From Rhizomys pruinosus (taxonomy: Eukaryota; Chordata; Mammalia; Rodentia; Spalacidae), in contig VZQC01008079.1 in assembly GCA_009823505.1 (NCBI GenBank), positions 527,263-591,262 of the forward strand: 64,000 nt of DNA. The letters are read 5' to 3'. The position numbers and the translations under genes are program-made. Shown piece by piece: positions 1 to 11,964 of this stretch (positions are counted from its first letter, which is position 1; each line of letters starts with the position of its first letter). A model generated the notes under the pieces. That model saw only the letters and a list, made by a program, of their open reading frames with translations, was not told the origin of the DNA and did not search any database.

Positions 1-59
1 AGACATCCAGTTTCTCTTGCATTTTGGGACCTTTACTGGAGAGTCACTCTCTTTCATCC
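1..59. other. Host DNA, left end of paralogous segment A
   Basis: This stretch resembles 31932-31994: both carry the 'atccagtttctc' core and a 'ggag.ttcactct' stretch. It is the left part of an old duplicated host segment that continues at 430. No gene is visible. Confidence 0.6.
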
Positions 60-429
60 TGTGCTGGATAGCTTTGGTGTCAACTTGATACACCTGGGTT
101 GAGGGAGCCTGGATTGGGCAATTGGCTCCATTGGATTGGCCTGTGGCCACATCTGTGGTGTATTGTCTTGATTGTTGAGCAGTGACAGTATAAGAAGGCA
201 GGCTCGGCATGAGCCAGAGAGTAAGCCAGTAGAGAGCAAGCCAGTGAACATCACTCCTCCATGGCCTGTGCTTCAGCTCCTGCCTCCAGGTTCCTGCCCT
301 GAGTTCCTGCCTTGAGCTCCCTAAGTGATGATCTGTGACCTGGGAGATGTAAGCTGAACAAACCCTTTCCTCCCCAAGTTGGTGTTGGTCAGAGTGTTTT
401 GTCACAGCAATGGAAGACAAACTACGACA
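60..429 (+). mobile_element. Solo LTR, rodent ERVL/MaLR-like family
   Basis: The element starts TGTGCTGGATAG and ends GACA (TG...CA termini). It has an AATAAA-like polyadenylation region before 'ccctttcctccccaag' and is flanked by a perfect 5-bp duplication, catcc, at 55-59 and 430-434. The paralogous site near 31994 reads straight through 'ctcatccatt' with no LTR, so it is a true empty site. A 5-bp duplication fits ERVL/MaLR-type integrases. The same family recurs at 17205, 24323, 42669, 44233 and 45463. The family name is not certain. Confidence 0.85.
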
Positions 430-1060
430 CATCCATAAGTAGCTTAGGGAGTAGCAATAGGGACAGGCTACATGGCATTAGGTAGATAAAAAAAATGAGA
501 TGAGGCTATGCTTATAAAATATATGGTTGCCTGTAGTTATGGTTCATTCTGGCCAAAGATAAGAAACTACATACCAGAGCACTTATCCTGTAACACCACA
601 CTGAAGGAAACTCAGTACTTAAGTCGACAGTGCTTAAACAAACCCTGCCTAGATTTCCCACATATTACAGGTGCTCTTATGAATTGTCTTTGGACTGATT
701 CAAAACAGCTGCTGTACTAACCCAGCAGTTAGTTCCAACCTGGGAGATGCTAGCCACTGTGGTTTGGGGACTAGGGCAACCTATAGTGGAAAAATCTGTG
801 AAATCTGGACAAACTTGGAATTTAAATAATCTTATATTATTAACAGCTCTTTACTGGATATGTAAGATGCTAATAGTTGAGAAAATGTGGGAAGTGGCAC
901 ATGGAAAGCCATGTAATATGTATTTTTCTTTTCTTTTTTTTCTTCAAATTGAGCTGAAATCCATTTTATTTATTATTTTTTTTGAAAATAAACTATAGGT
1001 TAATTCCAAAACACATTTAGAGATTCACATTTTAACAGTAAAGTTGCATGCAGGTAAAAA
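430..1060. other. Host DNA, paralogous segment A (no gene seen)
   Basis: This matches 31995-32129 joined to 37862-38270 at roughly 80-85% by eye, for example 'gataagaaactacatacc' and 'ctaacccagca'. It holds the uninterrupted target site of the plus-strand L1 that splits the other copy. Small open frames at 508-720 and 747-998 have no conserved features and are not called. Confidence 0.6.
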
Positions 1061-1077
1061 GAAGTATAAGTTTACAT

Positions 1078-2657
1078 TCTTTTTTTTTTAGAATATGAAT
1101 ATATATCTTCCAACCATATATGGTAATTACAATGTGTGAATACAAGTGGTAGGTGAATTCTAGGGCCCATTAAGAGATTCTTATTATAATAGCACAGTTG
1201 CTTTCAGATACAATGAAATGTAATAATAAAGTTGCTCAGTTTGCCTACCAACTGGGGATTTGCTGTTAGCATCCACAAATGAGGGAAATAATTCACCTTT
1301 TATTTCTGGGGCTATGTTAGTTCACTTAGCTTAATGGCTTTGAGTTCCATCCATTTACCTGCAAAATTCATGATGTCATCTTTCTTTACTGTTGCATATA
1401 ACTACATTGTGTAGATGTAATATATTTCTGTTATCCAGTCATCAGTTGAGGGGCATTCGGGTTGGTTCCAGCTCTTTGCTATAGTGAAAAGAGCTGCAAT
1501 AAACATAGCTGTCCATATATCTTTGTGGTAGGATGTGTCTTGTGGGTATATACCCAGGAGTGGTATGGCTGGGTCAGGTGGTAGGCTCATTTTGAGTATT
1601 TTAAGAATTTTCCACACTGCTTTCCACAGTGGTTGTACCAGTTTACATTCCCACCAGCAGTGGATGAATGTTCCCCTTTCCCCACACCCTCTCCAGCATT
1701 TGGTGTCTTTTGTTTTCTTGATCTTGGCTAGTCTTATTGGAGTGAGATGATACCTTAGTGCATTTTCTTAATTATTAATGATATTGAATACTTTTTAAGA
1801 TGTTTCTCAGCCATCTTTACTTCTTTACTGGTGAAGTCTCTGTTCATCTCTTTACTCCGTCTTTTGAGTAGGTAATTTGTTTTCTTAATTTTTTGTTTTT
1901 TAAGTAGTTTATATATTCTGGATGTTAATGTTCTGTTAGATGCATCAGTGGTGAAGGTTTCCTCCCACTCTGTGTTTTTTTTTCACTTCCTTGATTGTTT
2001 CTTTAGCTGTACACAAGCTTTTGAGTTTGATGAGGTCCCACTTGTCAGCTGTTGTCCTTATTTTCTGTGCAGCTGCTGTTTGATTTAAAAAGTCTTTTCC
2101 TATGCCTATGTTTTGTAGGTTGCTGCTGACTTTTTCTTCTATCACCTTCAGGATTTCAGGTTTCAGGTTGAGATCTTTGATCCACTTGGAGTTTATTTTT
2201 GTACTATTTTTGTACAGGGCAAGAGGTAGGGGTTTAATTTTGTTCTTCTACAGATGGTGATCCAGTTTTGCCAACACCATTTGTAGGAAGGTGCTATCTT
2301 TCCTCCACTGAGCTTTTTTTGTTCCCTTTGTGGGGGCCAAGTTATATGAACTCAAGTTTGGATCTTCAATTTCATTCCATTGGTCAATGGGTCTGTTTGT
2401 TTTTTATTTTTGTTTTTGTTTTTTTTTTTTTTTTGGCCAGTACCAGGCTGTCTTTATGACTATAGCCCTGTAATATAGCTTGAAGTCTGGTAAAGCATTT
2501 CCCCCTGTATTACACTTTTCACTAAGGGTTGTTTTAGCTATTCGGGGTCTTTTGTTTTTCCATATGAATTTAAGGATTTTTTTCCAAGTCTGTGAAAAAA
2601 CTCATGGGGATTTTGACTGAGATTGCATTGAATCTATATATTAATTTGGGTAGAATG
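1078..2657 (-). mobile_element. Old L1, 3' part (ORF2 C-terminal region), first half
   Basis: A T-rich run near 1080 marks the 3' tail. Minus-strand ORF2 C-terminal sequence follows and is readable but broken by stops and indels (for example 1402-1617 and 1945-2145). It breaks at an LTR at 2658 and resumes at 8763 at the matching ORF2 position, so 1078-2657 and 8763-10944 are one element. Confidence 0.8.
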
Positions 2658-2758
2658 TGTTAGGACCAGGTCATGTCAGAAAGAGTTAATCAAAAGGAAA
2701 GGGCTAACCATGCAGGAGCAACTCTCTAGTTGAAGCAAGCCTGGTTCCCATGACTATC
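2658..2758 (+). mobile_element. ERV LTR, left fragment (interrupted by young L1)
   Basis: The fragment begins TGTTAGGACC directly after old-L1 sequence ending 'tagaatg'. Its other half is at 8374-8758, ending CCAACA. A 4-bp duplication, aatg (2654-2657 and 8759-8762), brackets the pair, and L1 sequence continues on both sides. A 4-bp target duplication is typical of class I ERVs. The internal join is hidden by the L1 insertion. Confidence 0.55.
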
Positions 2759-3059
2759 TTTTTTTTTTTATTGTATTTATTTATTTATTTTTAACAAATC
2801 TAGACCCGTGTTCCCGCTCATTCCCCCACCCCGTCAGAGCTCGTGCATTCTGCCAAACATGCTTTCCATGTCTTAGTCTTTCTCAATATTTTCCATGGGG
2901 ACGTTGACTGTTTTGAGCAGAAGTTCACTGTTTCAGTCAGTTCTTTGATGCAGTATTTTCTGTTGTTGTTGTTGTTTCCAAAATGCATTATGTCCAACTG
3001 CTTTGTACAGAAGCTCAGGGGGCCCTACACAAGAAATACTTACAACTGGGTAATTGGCA

Positions 3060-6000
3060 CTAGCATCCACAGATGAGGGATACCATTCGTCGTTTGTTTT
3101 TCTGGGACTGTGTTACTTCACTCAGCATGATGTCCTCTAGCTCCAGCCATTTTCCTGCAAAGCTCGTGATGTCGTCTTTCTTTACTGCTGCATAGAACTC
3201 CATTGTGTAGATGTACCACATTTTCTCTATCCACTCGTCAGTTGAGGGGCATTTAGGTTGGTTCCAGCTCCTTGCTATTGTGAAGAGAGCTGCAATAAAC
3301 ATGGCCGTGCATGTATCTCTGTGGTGGCGTAAGTCTTGAGGGTACATGCCCAGGAGTGGTATGGCTGGGTCGGGTGGCAAGTTCATTCCAAGTCTTCCAA
3401 GGGTTCTCCACACTGCTTTCCATAGTGGCTGTACGAGTTTACATTCCCACCAGCAGTGGATGAGTGTTCCCCTTTCCCCACAACCTCTCCAGCACTTGGT
3501 ATCATTTGTTTTCTTGATCCTAGCCAGTCTTACTGGAGTAAGATGATATCTTAAAGTGGTTTTGATTTGCATTTCCTTAATGATTAGTGATGTTGAGCAG
3601 TTCTTGAGGTGTTTCTCAGACATCTCTAATTCCTCGCTTGTGAAGTCTCTGTTCAGTTCTTTGCTCCATCTATTGAGCGGGTCGTTTGTTTTCTTTTTTC
3701 TTTGTTTTTTGAGTAGTTTATATATTCTGGAAATCAATGCTTTGTCAGATGTATCTGCAGTGAAGGTTTCCTCCCACTCTGTGGGATTTCTCTTCACTTC
3801 CTTGATTGTTTCTTTTGATGTACAGAAGCTTTTGAGTTTGATGAGGTCCCATTTGTCAATTGTCGACCTTAATTCTTGTGCAGCTGCTGTCTGATTTAGG
3901 AAGTCTTTTCCTACGCCTATGTCTTGTAGTCTGCTGCCAACTTTTTCTTCTATCACCTTCAGAGTTTGGGGTTTCACGTTGAGGTCTTTAATCCATCTGG
4001 AGTTGACTTTTGTACAGGGTGAGAGGTAGGGGTTTAATTTCATTCTTCTACAAGTGGTGATCCAGTTTTGCCAACACCACTTGCTGAAGATGCTGTCTTT
4101 TCTCCATTGTGGTTTCTTGGCCCCCTTGTCAAATATGAGATGGCTGAAATTGTATGTGCTCAGATTTGGATCTTCGGTTTTGTTCCATTGGTCAACAGGT
4201 CTGTTTTTGTGCCAGTACCAGGCTGTTTTTATGACTATAGCCCTGTAGTATAGTTTAAAATCTGGTATAGAGATCCCTCCTGTGTAGCTCTTTTCACTCA
4301 GGATTGATTTGGCTATTCGGGGTCTTTTGTTTCTCCAAATGAATTTAAGAACTTTTGTTTCCAAGCCTGTGAAGAAACTCTTGGGGATTTTGATTGGGAT
4401 TGCATTAAATCTATACAAGAGTTTTGGTAAAATGGACATTTTTACAATGTTAATTTTCCCAATCCATGAGCATGGGAGGTTTTTCCATCTTCTGAGGTCT
4501 TCTTCAATTTCTTTCTTTAAGGGTTTAAAATTTTTGTTGTAGAGGTCTTTGGTGTCTTTGGTTAGGTTTGTTCCTAGGTATCTTATTGTTTTTGAGGCTA
4601 TTGTGAGTGGGAAGGTCTCTTTGAATTCTTTCTCCAGTTGCTTGTTCTTGGTGTAAAGAAAGGCCATTGATTTTCTAAGGTTAATTTTGTATCCTGCCAC
4701 TTTGCTGAAGCTGTTAATCGTTTCTAGGAGTTTTCTGGTGGAGTTTTTTGCATCTCTTAAGTAAACAATCATATCATCAGCAAATAGGGATAGTTTGACT
4801 TCCTCTTTTCCAATTAGTACTCCTTTAATATCCTTTTCTTGCCTTATTGCTCTAGCAAGTGTTTCAAGCACTATATTGAAGAGGAGTGGTGATAGGGGGC
4901 AGCCTTGCCGAGTTCCTACCTTTAAAGGGAATGTTTCCGTCATTTCCCCATTTAGGATGATATTGGCTGTGGGTTTCCTGTATATGGCTTTGATTACATT
5001 GAGGAATGATCCCTCCAATCCAATTCCTTCTAGGACTTTAAGCATGAAGGGATGCTGGATTTTGTCAAAGGCTTTTTCAGCATCAATTGAGATGATGGTG
5101 TGGTTTTTGTCTTTGATTCCGTTTATGTGTTTGATGATGTTTATTGATTTTCGTATGTTGAACCATCCCTGCATCTCTGGTATGAATCCAACTTGGTCAT
5201 GATGGATGATCTTCTTGATGTGGGTCTGTATGCGATTTGCCAGTATTCTGTTTAGAATTTTGGCATCTGTGTTCATGAGGGAGATGGGTCTATAATTCTC
5301 CTTTTTAGTTGTATCTTTGCCTGGTTTTGGTAATAGAGTGATGTTGGCTTCATAGAAGGAATTTGGGAGAATTCCCTCTGATTGTATACTTCTAAACAGT
5401 TTCAGAAATAATGGTTGTAGGTCTTTTTGAAATGTTTTATAGAATTCTGCTGTGAAACCGTCTGGGCCTGGGCTTTTTTTAGTTGGGAGGCTTCTTACTA
5501 CATCCTCTATTTCTTCATATGTTATGGGTCTGTTTAAGCTGCTGGTCTCCTCTTGGCCAAGCTTTGGTGATTCCCAAGATTTCAGATATTCATCCATTTC
5601 TTCTAGATTTTCAAACTTGGTAGAATATAGGTTCTTGTAATATTCCCATATAATTTTCTTGATCTTTTCCTTGTCCGTTGTGATATTTCCCTTTTCATCA
5701 CAGATTGTATTGATTTGGAGTTGTTCCTTCTTTCTTTTTGTTAACTGGGCTAGAGGTCTGTCTATCTTGTTTATTCTTTCAAAGAACCAACTTTTGGCTT
5801 CATTGATTTTTTGTATTGTTTTCTTTGTTTCTATTTCATTGATTTCTGCTCTGATTTTTGTTATTTCTTCCTGTCTGTTGCGTTTAGGGTTCATCTGTTG
5901 TTGCCTCTCAAGTGCTTTTAGCTGTAGTGTTAGATCATTCACTTGTGCTCTTTCTGTTTTTCTAATGTAGGCACCCAGGGCTATAAATTTCCCTCTTAGG

Positions 6001-6893
6001 ACTGCTTTTAAGGTATCCCATAAGTTTTGTTGTGTTGTATTGTCATTGTCATTCAGTTCCAGGAATGTTTTTATTTCTTTCTTTATCTCTTCCTTGACCC
6101 ATTCATTATTCAAGAGTGTGTTGTTTAGTCTCCATGTGTTCTTGTAGGCAGGAGGGCTTGTCCTGGTGTTGATGTTGAGCTTCATTGCACTGTGGTCTGA
6201 CAGGATGCATGAAATTATTTCAATCTTTTTGTATTTGTAGAGGTTTCTTCTGTGTCCCAGGATGTGGTCGATTTTGGAGAATGTTCCGTGGGGTGCTGAG
6301 TAGAAAGTGTATTCTCTGGTATTAGGATGGAATGTTCGGTAGAGGTCTATGAGGTCCATTTGGTGTATCATATCGTTCAGTTCAGATGTCTCTCTGTTTA
6401 TTTTTTGTCCTGTTGACCTATCCAAAGGACTCAGTGGGGTATTGAAATCTCCCACTATGAGTGTGCTGGGGTTAGTCTGTGACTTGTGGTCCTGGAGAAT
6501 TGTCTTTATAAAGTTTGGTGCACCAGAATTTGGGGCATATATATTCATAATTGTGAAATCTTCTTGGTGGATTGTTCCTTTGATGAAAATGTAATGGCCT
6601 TCTTTGTCTCTTCTGATTTCTTTTACTTTGAAGTCTATTTTATCCGATATTAAAATAGCAACACCTGCTTTCTTTTTGGTACCATTTGCTTGGAATATTT
6701 TTTTCCATCCCTTCACTTTAAGGTGGTGCCTGTCCTTGAAGGTAAGATGTGTTTCTTGCAGACAGCATATCGATGGATTCTGTTTCCTAATCCAGTCTCC
6801 CAGTCTATGTCTTTTGATTGGGGAATTTAGTCCATTAATATTTAAGGTTATGACTGATAGGTTTGTGTTGCTTCCTTTTGCCTTATTATCCAT
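3060..6893 (-). CDS. L1 ORF2p: endonuclease-reverse transcriptase (intact)
   Basis: Encodes 1277 residues, the usual length for rodent L1 ORF2p, which nicks target DNA and reverse-transcribes L1 RNA in place. Order: N-terminal APE-type endonuclease (LNINGLN at about 17-23, QETHL with Glu47, VGDFN, KIDHIL, SDHSA), reverse transcriptase with the FADD box at about residues 704-707, and a C-terminal Cys-rich segment starting near residue 1134 (C-W-R-G-C, later HCWWEC). All expected catalytic residues are present. The ATG lies 41 bases after the ORF1 stop. It differs from the other intact copy at only a few residues (for example EGI versus EGT, KDT versus [13 protein letters not shown] versus [10 protein letters not shown]). 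No stop or frameshift, so it could be active. Confidence 0.95.
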   Translation of the reverse strand: MDNKAKGSNTNLSVITLNINGLNSPIKRHRLGDWIRKQNPSICCLQETHLTFKDRHHLKVKGWKKIFQANGTKKKAGVAILISDKIDFKVKEIRRDKEGHYIFIKGTIHQEDFTIMNIYAPNSGAPNFIKTILQDHKSQTNPSTLIVGDFNTPLSPLDRSTGQKINRETSELNDMIHQMDLIDLYRTFHPNTREYTFYSAPHGTFSKIDHILGHRRNLYKYKKIEIISCILSDHSAMKLNINTRTSPPAYKNTWRLNNTLLNNEWVKEEIKKEIKTFLELNDNDNTTQQNLWDTLKAVLRGKFIALGAYIRKTERAQVNDLTLQLKALERQQQMNPKRNRQEEITKIRAEINEIETKKTIQKINEAKSWFFERINKIDRPLAQLTKRKKEQLQINTICDEKGNITTDKEKIKKIIWEYYKNLYSTKFENLEEMDEYLKSWESPKLGQEETSSLNRPITYEEIEDVVRSLPTKKSPGPDGFTAEFYKTFQKDLQPLFLKLFRSIQSEGILPNSFYEANITLLPKPGKDTTKKENYRPISLMNTDAKILNRILANRIQTHIKKIIHHDQVGFIPEMQGWFNIRKSINIIKHINGIKDKNHTIISIDAEKAFDKIQHPFMLKVLEGIGLEGSFLNVIKAIYRKPTANIILNGEMTETFPLKVGTRQGCPLSPLLFNIVLETLARAIRQEKDIKGVLIGKEEVKLSLFADDMIVYLRDAKNSTRKLLETINSFSKVAGYKINLRKSMAFLYTKNKQLEKEFKETFPLTIASKTIRYLGTNLTKDTKDLYNKNFKPLKKEIEEDLRRWKNLPCSWIGKINIVKMSILPKLLYRFNAIPIKIPKSFFTGLETKVLKFIWRNKRPRIAKSILSEKSYTGGISIPDFKLYYRAIVIKTAWYWHKNRPVDQWNKTEDPNLSTYNFSHLIFDKGAKKPQWRKDSIFSKWCWQNWITTCRRMKLNPYLSPCTKVNSRWIKDLNVKPQTLKVIEEKVGSRLQDIGVGKDFLNQTAAAQELRSTIDKWDLIKLKSFCTSKETIKEVKRNPTEWEETFTADTSDKALISRIYKLLKKQRKKKTNDPLNRWSKELNRDFTSEELEMSEKHLKNCSTSLIIKEMQIKTTLRYHLTPVRLARIKKTNDTKCWRGCGERGTLIHCWWECKLVQPLWKAVWRTLGRLGMNLPPDPAIPLLGMYPQDLRHHRDTCTAMFIAALFTIARSWNQPKCPSTDEWIEKMWYIYTMEFYAAVKKDDITSFAGKWLELEDIMLSEVTQSQKNKRRMVSLICGC

Positions 6894-6934
6894 CTGCGGT
6901 TTTGATTTAGGTTTCTACTTCTGCAGTTATGCTT

Positions 6935-8053
6935 TTATTGATTTCTCCTTCTAGTTGCCTGGGGTTGGTTGCTCCTTTCTTCTGTTCTTTGGATTGCTTC
7001 AAGTATTCTCTGAAGGGTTGGTTTTCCGGACATGTATTCTTTCAAGTTGTTTATGTCATGGAAGATTTTCCTCTCTCCTTCCACTATGATTGACATTTTT
7101 GCTGGGTATAGTAACCTGGGCTGGCATCCATTGTCCCTCAACACTGGGAATGCTTTGCTCCAGGTTCTTCTTGCCTTCATCGTTTGCTGTGAGAAGTCCG
7201 TTGTTATTCTGATAGGTTTCCCCTTATAGGTCACTTGTTGTTTTTCTCTTGTCGCTTTAAGAATTTTCTCTTTGTTTTGGGTGTCCAGCATTTTAACTAT
7301 GATGTGGCGTGGAGAATTTCTTTTCTGATCTTGTCTGTTTGGAGTTCTATGTGCTTCTTGTATTGGTATTGGTTTGTCCTTTTTTAGTTTGGGGAAGTTT
7401 TCATCTATTATTCTGTTGAAGATCTGATCAATACCTTTCTCTTGGGATTCTTCTCCTTCCTCTATTCCTATGATGCGGAGGTTTGATCTTTTCATAGTGT
7501 CCCACAGCTCCTGGTTGTTCCATTTTTGTGTATTTTTAAATTTTTCATAATCTTTCCTTGAGGTTTTTAGTTGTTCTGTGTTGTCCTCCAGGTCTGATAT
7601 TCTTTGTTCTGCTTCCTCCATTCTGCTTCTGAGGCTTTTTTCATTCCTTTCCTCTTGAATGGATGAGTGTTTGATTTCCTTTTTCATTTCCTCTTCTGAT
7701 TTCTTTAGTGTTTCTATTTCTTTTTGGAGCTTCTCGATCTCTTTTTGTAGCTCTTTTGTTTGCTGGTTGGTTTCTTTTTCTTTTTCAGCATGGGATCTTT
7801 TCAGTGTTTCTACTTCCTTCCGGAGCTTGTCATTCTCTCTCTCTCGGTCCTCATTCTCTTTTCTTAGTTCTTTAATTTGTTCTTTATGATCTTGTAGTTC
7901 TTTAAGTATGTTCCCAATTGTGTTTCTGATGTCTGTGTCCTGGGGCATCCCCGGGGGGATCCCACTGCAGGAGTCATCCATAGGGTTGGTAAAGCTTGGC
8001 GTGGGATTATCCTGCACCTTTCCAGTGTAGTCTCTTCTTCGTGATCCTGGCAT
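6935..8053 (-). CDS. L1 ORF1p: coiled-coil RNA-binding chaperone (intact)
   Basis: Encodes 372 residues from the ATG at 8053 (MPGSRRR). The frame is open 17 codons further upstream, but the only longer start there is a GTG, so the ATG is preferred. A long heptad-rich coiled coil (about residues 45-160, rich in K/E/Q, with repeated LQKEIE-type heptads) would trimerise the protein. An RRM-like domain (NLRIIGIEEGEESQEKG, then the IDQIFNRII helix) and a basic C-terminal domain (RHIIVKML, TYKGKPIRI) follow. ORF1p binds L1 RNA in the cytoplasm and is needed for retrotransposition. It differs from the plus-strand copy by Asp versus Asn in the RRRDYTG/RRRNYTG stretch. Confidence 0.95.
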   Translation of the reverse strand: MPGSRRRDYTGKVQDNPTPSFTNPMDDSCSGIPPGMPQDTDIRNTIGNILKELQDHKEQIKELRKENEDRERENDKLRKEVETLKRSHAEKEKETNQQTKELQKEIEKLQKEIETLKKSEEEMKKEIKHSSIQEERNEKSLRSRMEEAEQRISDLEDNTEQLKTSRKDYEKFKNTQKWNNQELWDTMKRSNLRIIGIEEGEESQEKGIDQIFNRIIDENFPKLKKDKPIPIQEAHRTPNRQDQKRNSPRHIIVKMLDTQNKEKILKATREKQQVTYKGKPIRITTDFSQQTMKARRTWSKAFPVLRDNGCQPRLLYPAKMSIIVEGERKIFHDINNLKEYMSGKPTLQRILEAIQRTEERSNQPQATRRRNQ

Positions 8054-8373
8054 ATGGGCTTCTCCTTGCCTGTATTCCAATGTGAGTCCTGAATGCCTCT
8101 TCACTGTGTTGAAGGCGTGCTTTGCTTGCCTCCTTCAGATCCTTCTTCGTAATCTCAGTTGGCGGGGGGGGGGGGGGCCTGCCGCTGGGCTCAGGAGATC
8201 TCAAATCTCAAGAGTCACACAAGCGTGCCTTTAATACCGGCTGGGAGGATAACTCCGCCCCCACAGCCACTAGATCTAATCAAGCCACAGACCACACCTT
8301 TAATCCCAGCTGGGGGGATAACTCCAACCTCACAGCCACAAAGGCCAATCAAACCAAAGACAGTGGACCAAAC
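8054..8373 (-). promoter_or_regulatory. L1 copy 1 5' UTR with poly-G/C run and 69-bp subrepeats
   Basis: This corresponds to 32221-32550 in the other young L1. It contains the poly-C tract (sense strand) and two related units, each with a 'cccagc..g.attaaagg' core. L1 5' UTRs carry the internal RNA polymerase II promoter. This copy has less than one full distal repeat compared with copy 2. Confidence 0.7.
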
Positions 8374-8758
8374 TTTTCTAGCCCTGACAGAGTGCTTCCT
8401 ACCTCCTAAGGAGCCAACTCCTCTCCAAGGGGCTTCACCCTGCTAAACACAACGAATCAGCTTAAAGGTCACCACTGCTTGCATTGTGTTTCTATAGCTT
8501 TGCAACTGTGTGTGAATGATGTCACCAAATTCCTCTAGTTTGTGGTTTTTGTCTTTAAAAGATCTCGGTAACAGACAGTCGTGGTTGCTCTCATCCCTGC
8601 ATGGAATGTGTTGCGTCCCTGACACATCAACAGTTGGTTCCCTTGATGTGTCAGTTTTCTTAATTGGGATCTGGTGCATTAGCAAATTAAATAAATTTTG
8701 TAGTAATATGTGGCCCTTCGTTGGTTTCTTTTGTGAGTGTGGCAGTTTGAGTCCAACA
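8374..8758 (+). mobile_element. ERV LTR, right fragment
   Basis: Continues the LTR begun at 2658. It has 'aaataaa' near 8690 as a possible polyadenylation signal, a U5-like tail and the terminus CCAACA, followed by the aatg duplication and then old L1 sequence. The boundary with the young L1 is approximate. An open frame at 8516-8797 has no recognisable domain and is not called. Confidence 0.5.
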
Positions 8759-8762
8759 AATG

Positions 8763-10944
8763 GACATTTTTACTATACTAATTTTTCTAATCCATGAGCA
8801 TGAGAGGTCTTTCCATCTTCTGATGTCATTTTCAATCTCCTTTAGGGTTTTAAAATTTTTGTTGTAGAAGTTTTCGATGTATTTGGTTAGGTTTATTCCT
8901 GGGTATTTTATTTTATTTTTTTGAGGTTATTGTGATTGAGGAGGTCTCCTTATATTTCTTCTCCAGTTGCTTATTGTTGGTGTAAAGAAAGGATACTGAG
9001 GGGCTGGAGAGATGGCCTGGCAGTTAAGAGCAACAACTGCTCTTGCAGAAGACCCAGGTTCAATCCCCAGCACCCACATGGCAGCTGAGAACTGTCTTTA
9101 GCTCCAGTTCCAGGGGAATCCGATACCCTCTTCTGACTTCCGTGGCATTGCACAATATGGATGCGCAAACCTACATACAGACAGTACATTTATACACATA
9201 AAAATAAATAAAATTAAAAAAAAGAAAGTCTACTGATTTTTTAGGTTTATTTTGTATCCTGCCACTTTTCTGAAACTTTTAATCATTTCTAGGAGGTTTC
9301 TGGTGGAGTTTTTAGCATCCCTTAGGTAAACTATCATATCTTCTGCAAAAAAAGGATAGTTTTACTTCTTCTTTTCTGATTAGTACTCCTTTAATTTCCC
9401 TTTCTTGCCTTATTGACCTAGGGAGCATTTCAAGCTCTATATTGAAGAGGAGTGGCGATAGTGGACAGACTTGCCATGTTCCTGCCTTTAAGGGGAATGC
9501 TTGCAACTTTTCTCCATTTAGGATGATGTTGGCTGTGGGTTTCTTGTATATGGCTTTGATTACATTGAGGAATGATCCCTCCAGTTCAATTCCCTCTAGG
9601 ACTTTAAGCATGAAGTGATGCTGGATTTTGTCCAAAGCTTTTTCTGCATTGATTGAGATGATCATGTGGTTTTTTCTCAGTCCATTTATGTGTTTTATGA
9701 TATTTATTTTTTTACATGTTGAACCATCCCTGCATCTCTGGTATGAATCCAACTTGGTCATGATGGATGATCTTTTTGATGTGGGTCTATATGCGATTTA
9801 CAAGTATTTTGTTGAGGATTTTTGCATCTATGTTCATTAATGAGATAGGTCTATAGTTTTCTTTCTTGTTTGTGTCTTTGTCTGGTTTTGGTATTAGAGT
9901 GATGCTGGTTTCATAGAAGGAATTTGGGATATTTCCCTCTGTTTGTATCCGTCTGGAAGTTTGAGTAGTAATGTTTGTCAACCTCTTTAAATGTTTTATG
10001 GAATTCTGCTGTGAAACCATCTGGGCCTGGTCTATTTTTTTAGTTGGGAGGCTTTTTATTACATCTTCAATTTCTTCAATTATTATGGGTCTCTTTATGC
10101 TGTTGATCTCTTCTTGATTAAGCTTTGGTAAAACCCAGGATTTCAGTTATTCATGCATTTCTCTTAAGTTTTCAAATTTAGTACAGTATAGGTTTTTGAA
10201 GTATTCTCATATGATTGTCTGGATCTTTTCTTTATCTGCTGTGATGTTTCCCCTTTCATCATGAATGCTATTGATTCGGAGTTACTCTTTCTTTCTTTTG
10301 TTTAACTGGGCTAGAAGTCTGTTTATTTTGTTTATCTTTTCAAAGAACCAGCTTTTTGATTCATTGATATTTTGTATTGTTTTCTTTGTTTCTATTTCAT
10401 TGATTTCTGCTCTGATTTTTGTTATTTCTTCCTGTCGGGTTTATTTTTTGTTGCCTCTCAAGTGTTTTTAGCTGCAGTGTTAGATTATTTATTTGTTATC
10501 TTTATGTTTTTTTTTTAATGTGGGCACTTAGGGCTATAAATTTCCCTCTTAGGACTGACTTTAATGTATCCCACATGTTTGTTGTGTTGTATTGTCATTT
10601 TCGTTTAGTTCCAGGAATGCTTTTATTTCATTCTTTCTTTCTTCCTCGACTCAGTCATTATTCAGAATTGCGTTGTTTAATCTCTGTGTGTTCTTATAGT
10701 TAGTGGGGCTTATCCTGGTTCTAACATTGAACTTTATTGCACTGTGGTCTGATAGAATGCATGGAATAATTTCAATCTTTTTGTATTTGTTGACATTTCT
10801 TTTGTGTCCCAGTATGTGGTAGATTTTGCAGAATGTTCTGTGGGGCACTGAGTAGAAAGTATATTATCTGATGTCTGGGTGCAATATTCTGTAGATATCT
10901 GTGAGGTCCATTTGGTGTATTATATTGTTCAGTTCTGATGTCTT
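8763..10944 (-). mobile_element. Old L1, second half (RT to endonuclease region)
   Basis: Minus-strand L1 ORF2 remnant running from the RT C-terminal region to the endonuclease. Fragments at 9312-9761, 9787-10020 and 10651-10848 align by eye with the intact ORF2 but are broken by frameshifts and stops. For example, the FADD region reads as FFCRRYDSL after a frameshift. It is interrupted by a B2 at 9000. Confidence 0.85.
9000..9220 (+). mobile_element. B2 SINE
   Basis: Has the tRNA-derived head 'ggctggagagatggcctgg', a B-box-like 'ggttcaatcc' and an A-rich tail. It sits inside old L1 sequence with matching flanks 'aaagaaagg..actga' before and 'aaagaaagt..actga' after, an imperfect target-site duplication. 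Confidence 0.9.
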
Positions 10945-11964
10945 TCTGGAGGCTGAGGAAGTAAGATGTGGCTGGCTTCCCCAAAGATAATACAAACAAA
11001 ATTCTCAGCTGTCTTGCCCTCATGAAAAGCCCAACACCTGGAGAGACATAAATCCAGTTTCTGGTTTTGGTGAGCCAGTTATTCCTTCTAGGGTCCCGTT
11101 AACAATGGAAAAAATATCATTCTGTCAAGCTGTATGAGTTGGAGAGTAGTGGCCAGGTGGAATAAGACATAATTCTTTTTTCAAAGATGAGCTGGCCTTG
11201 GAAACTAAGATTCTATTGTTCAGGAAGATATTAAAATCATGAACATATATGCACCAAACTGTGATGCACTGAATCTCATAGAAACAGTATTTTAAGTCTC
11301 ACCAGGGGTGGTGGTTTTTAATCCCAGAATTCCAGAGGCAGAGGCAGGCAGATTTCTGTGAGTTCAAAGCCAGCCTGGTCTATATAGCAACTTCCAGGCC
11401 AGCTGGGGCTACAGGCAGACCTTGTCTCAAGAAGATCAAAACAAAATACTCCCCCCAAACAAAAACAACAACAACAACAACAACAAAATAAAAAACAGAA
11501 CCACAGGACTATAAAACACAGGTTAATACCAACTTCATAATTGTAAGTGATTTCAGTACTCCACAACCTTCAATAGACAGGTCAAGTGGATAAATAATAA
11601 ATAGAGAAACATCTGACTTAAATGACATCTTACATAAAATGGACCTATCAGACATGTACAGAATATTCCACTTAAGCAAAAAAAAAAAAAATACAGTTTT
11701 AACTTTGCTGACCTTGAAAGTATCTCTAAAACTGACCTATAACCAACAGCAAAAGAAGCTCTAGTAAGTACACAAACTCATGGAGATTAAGCAAAACACT
11801 CCTAAATGATCAATGGGTCAAAGAAGAAATTTAGAAAGAAATAAAAGTATTCATGGAACTAAATGAAAATGAGAAAGCAACACAAGAAAAGCTTGGGATA
11901 CTTTACAGGCAGTTCTAAGAGAGAAGTTTATAGCTCTAAGTGCCTAAATTAAAAAAATCAGAAA
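10945..11964 (+). mobile_element. Old L1 fragment (endonuclease region) with a chimeric left part
   Basis: From about 11225 this is plus-strand L1 endonuclease-region sequence ('atcatgaacatatatgcacc' onward), interrupted by a B1. The preceding 10945-11220 does not look like the upstream part of L1, yet the same piece is fused to the same L1 point at 38985-39275. L1 continues at 16718 after an inserted element. Confidence 0.7.
11297..11450 (+). mobile_element. B1 SINE
   Basis: B1 (7SL-derived) sequence: 'gtggtttttaatcccagaat', 'gaggcaggcagatttctgtg', 'agccagcctggtct', ending in an A-rich tail that grades into a (CAA)n run at 11460-11490. It lies within old L1. Confidence 0.9.

Larger units (their letters stand above)
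2759..8373 (-). mobile_element. Full-length young L1 retrotransposon (copy 1)
   Basis: On the minus strand this runs 5' UTR, ORF1, ORF2, 3' UTR, then a poly(A) tail seen as a T-rich stretch at 2759-2790. Both ORFs are open and almost identical to those of the L1 at 32130-37846. The 5' UTR has a 14-base G run (C on the sense strand) near 8163. The exact 5' limit is unclear: similarity to copy 2 fades upstream of about 8373 and may continue weakly to 8440. I found no clear target-site duplication. Confidence 0.92.

Noticed and set aside
4795..5202. 135-residue frame antisense to L1 ORF2 (also at 35402-35809)
   Set aside because: Shadow of a highly conserved coding strand; no domain of its own.
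10945..11964. A 5' inversion (twin priming) of the old minus-strand L1
   Set aside because: The plus-strand piece covers the same endonuclease region as the minus-strand part, so they are two separate elements.
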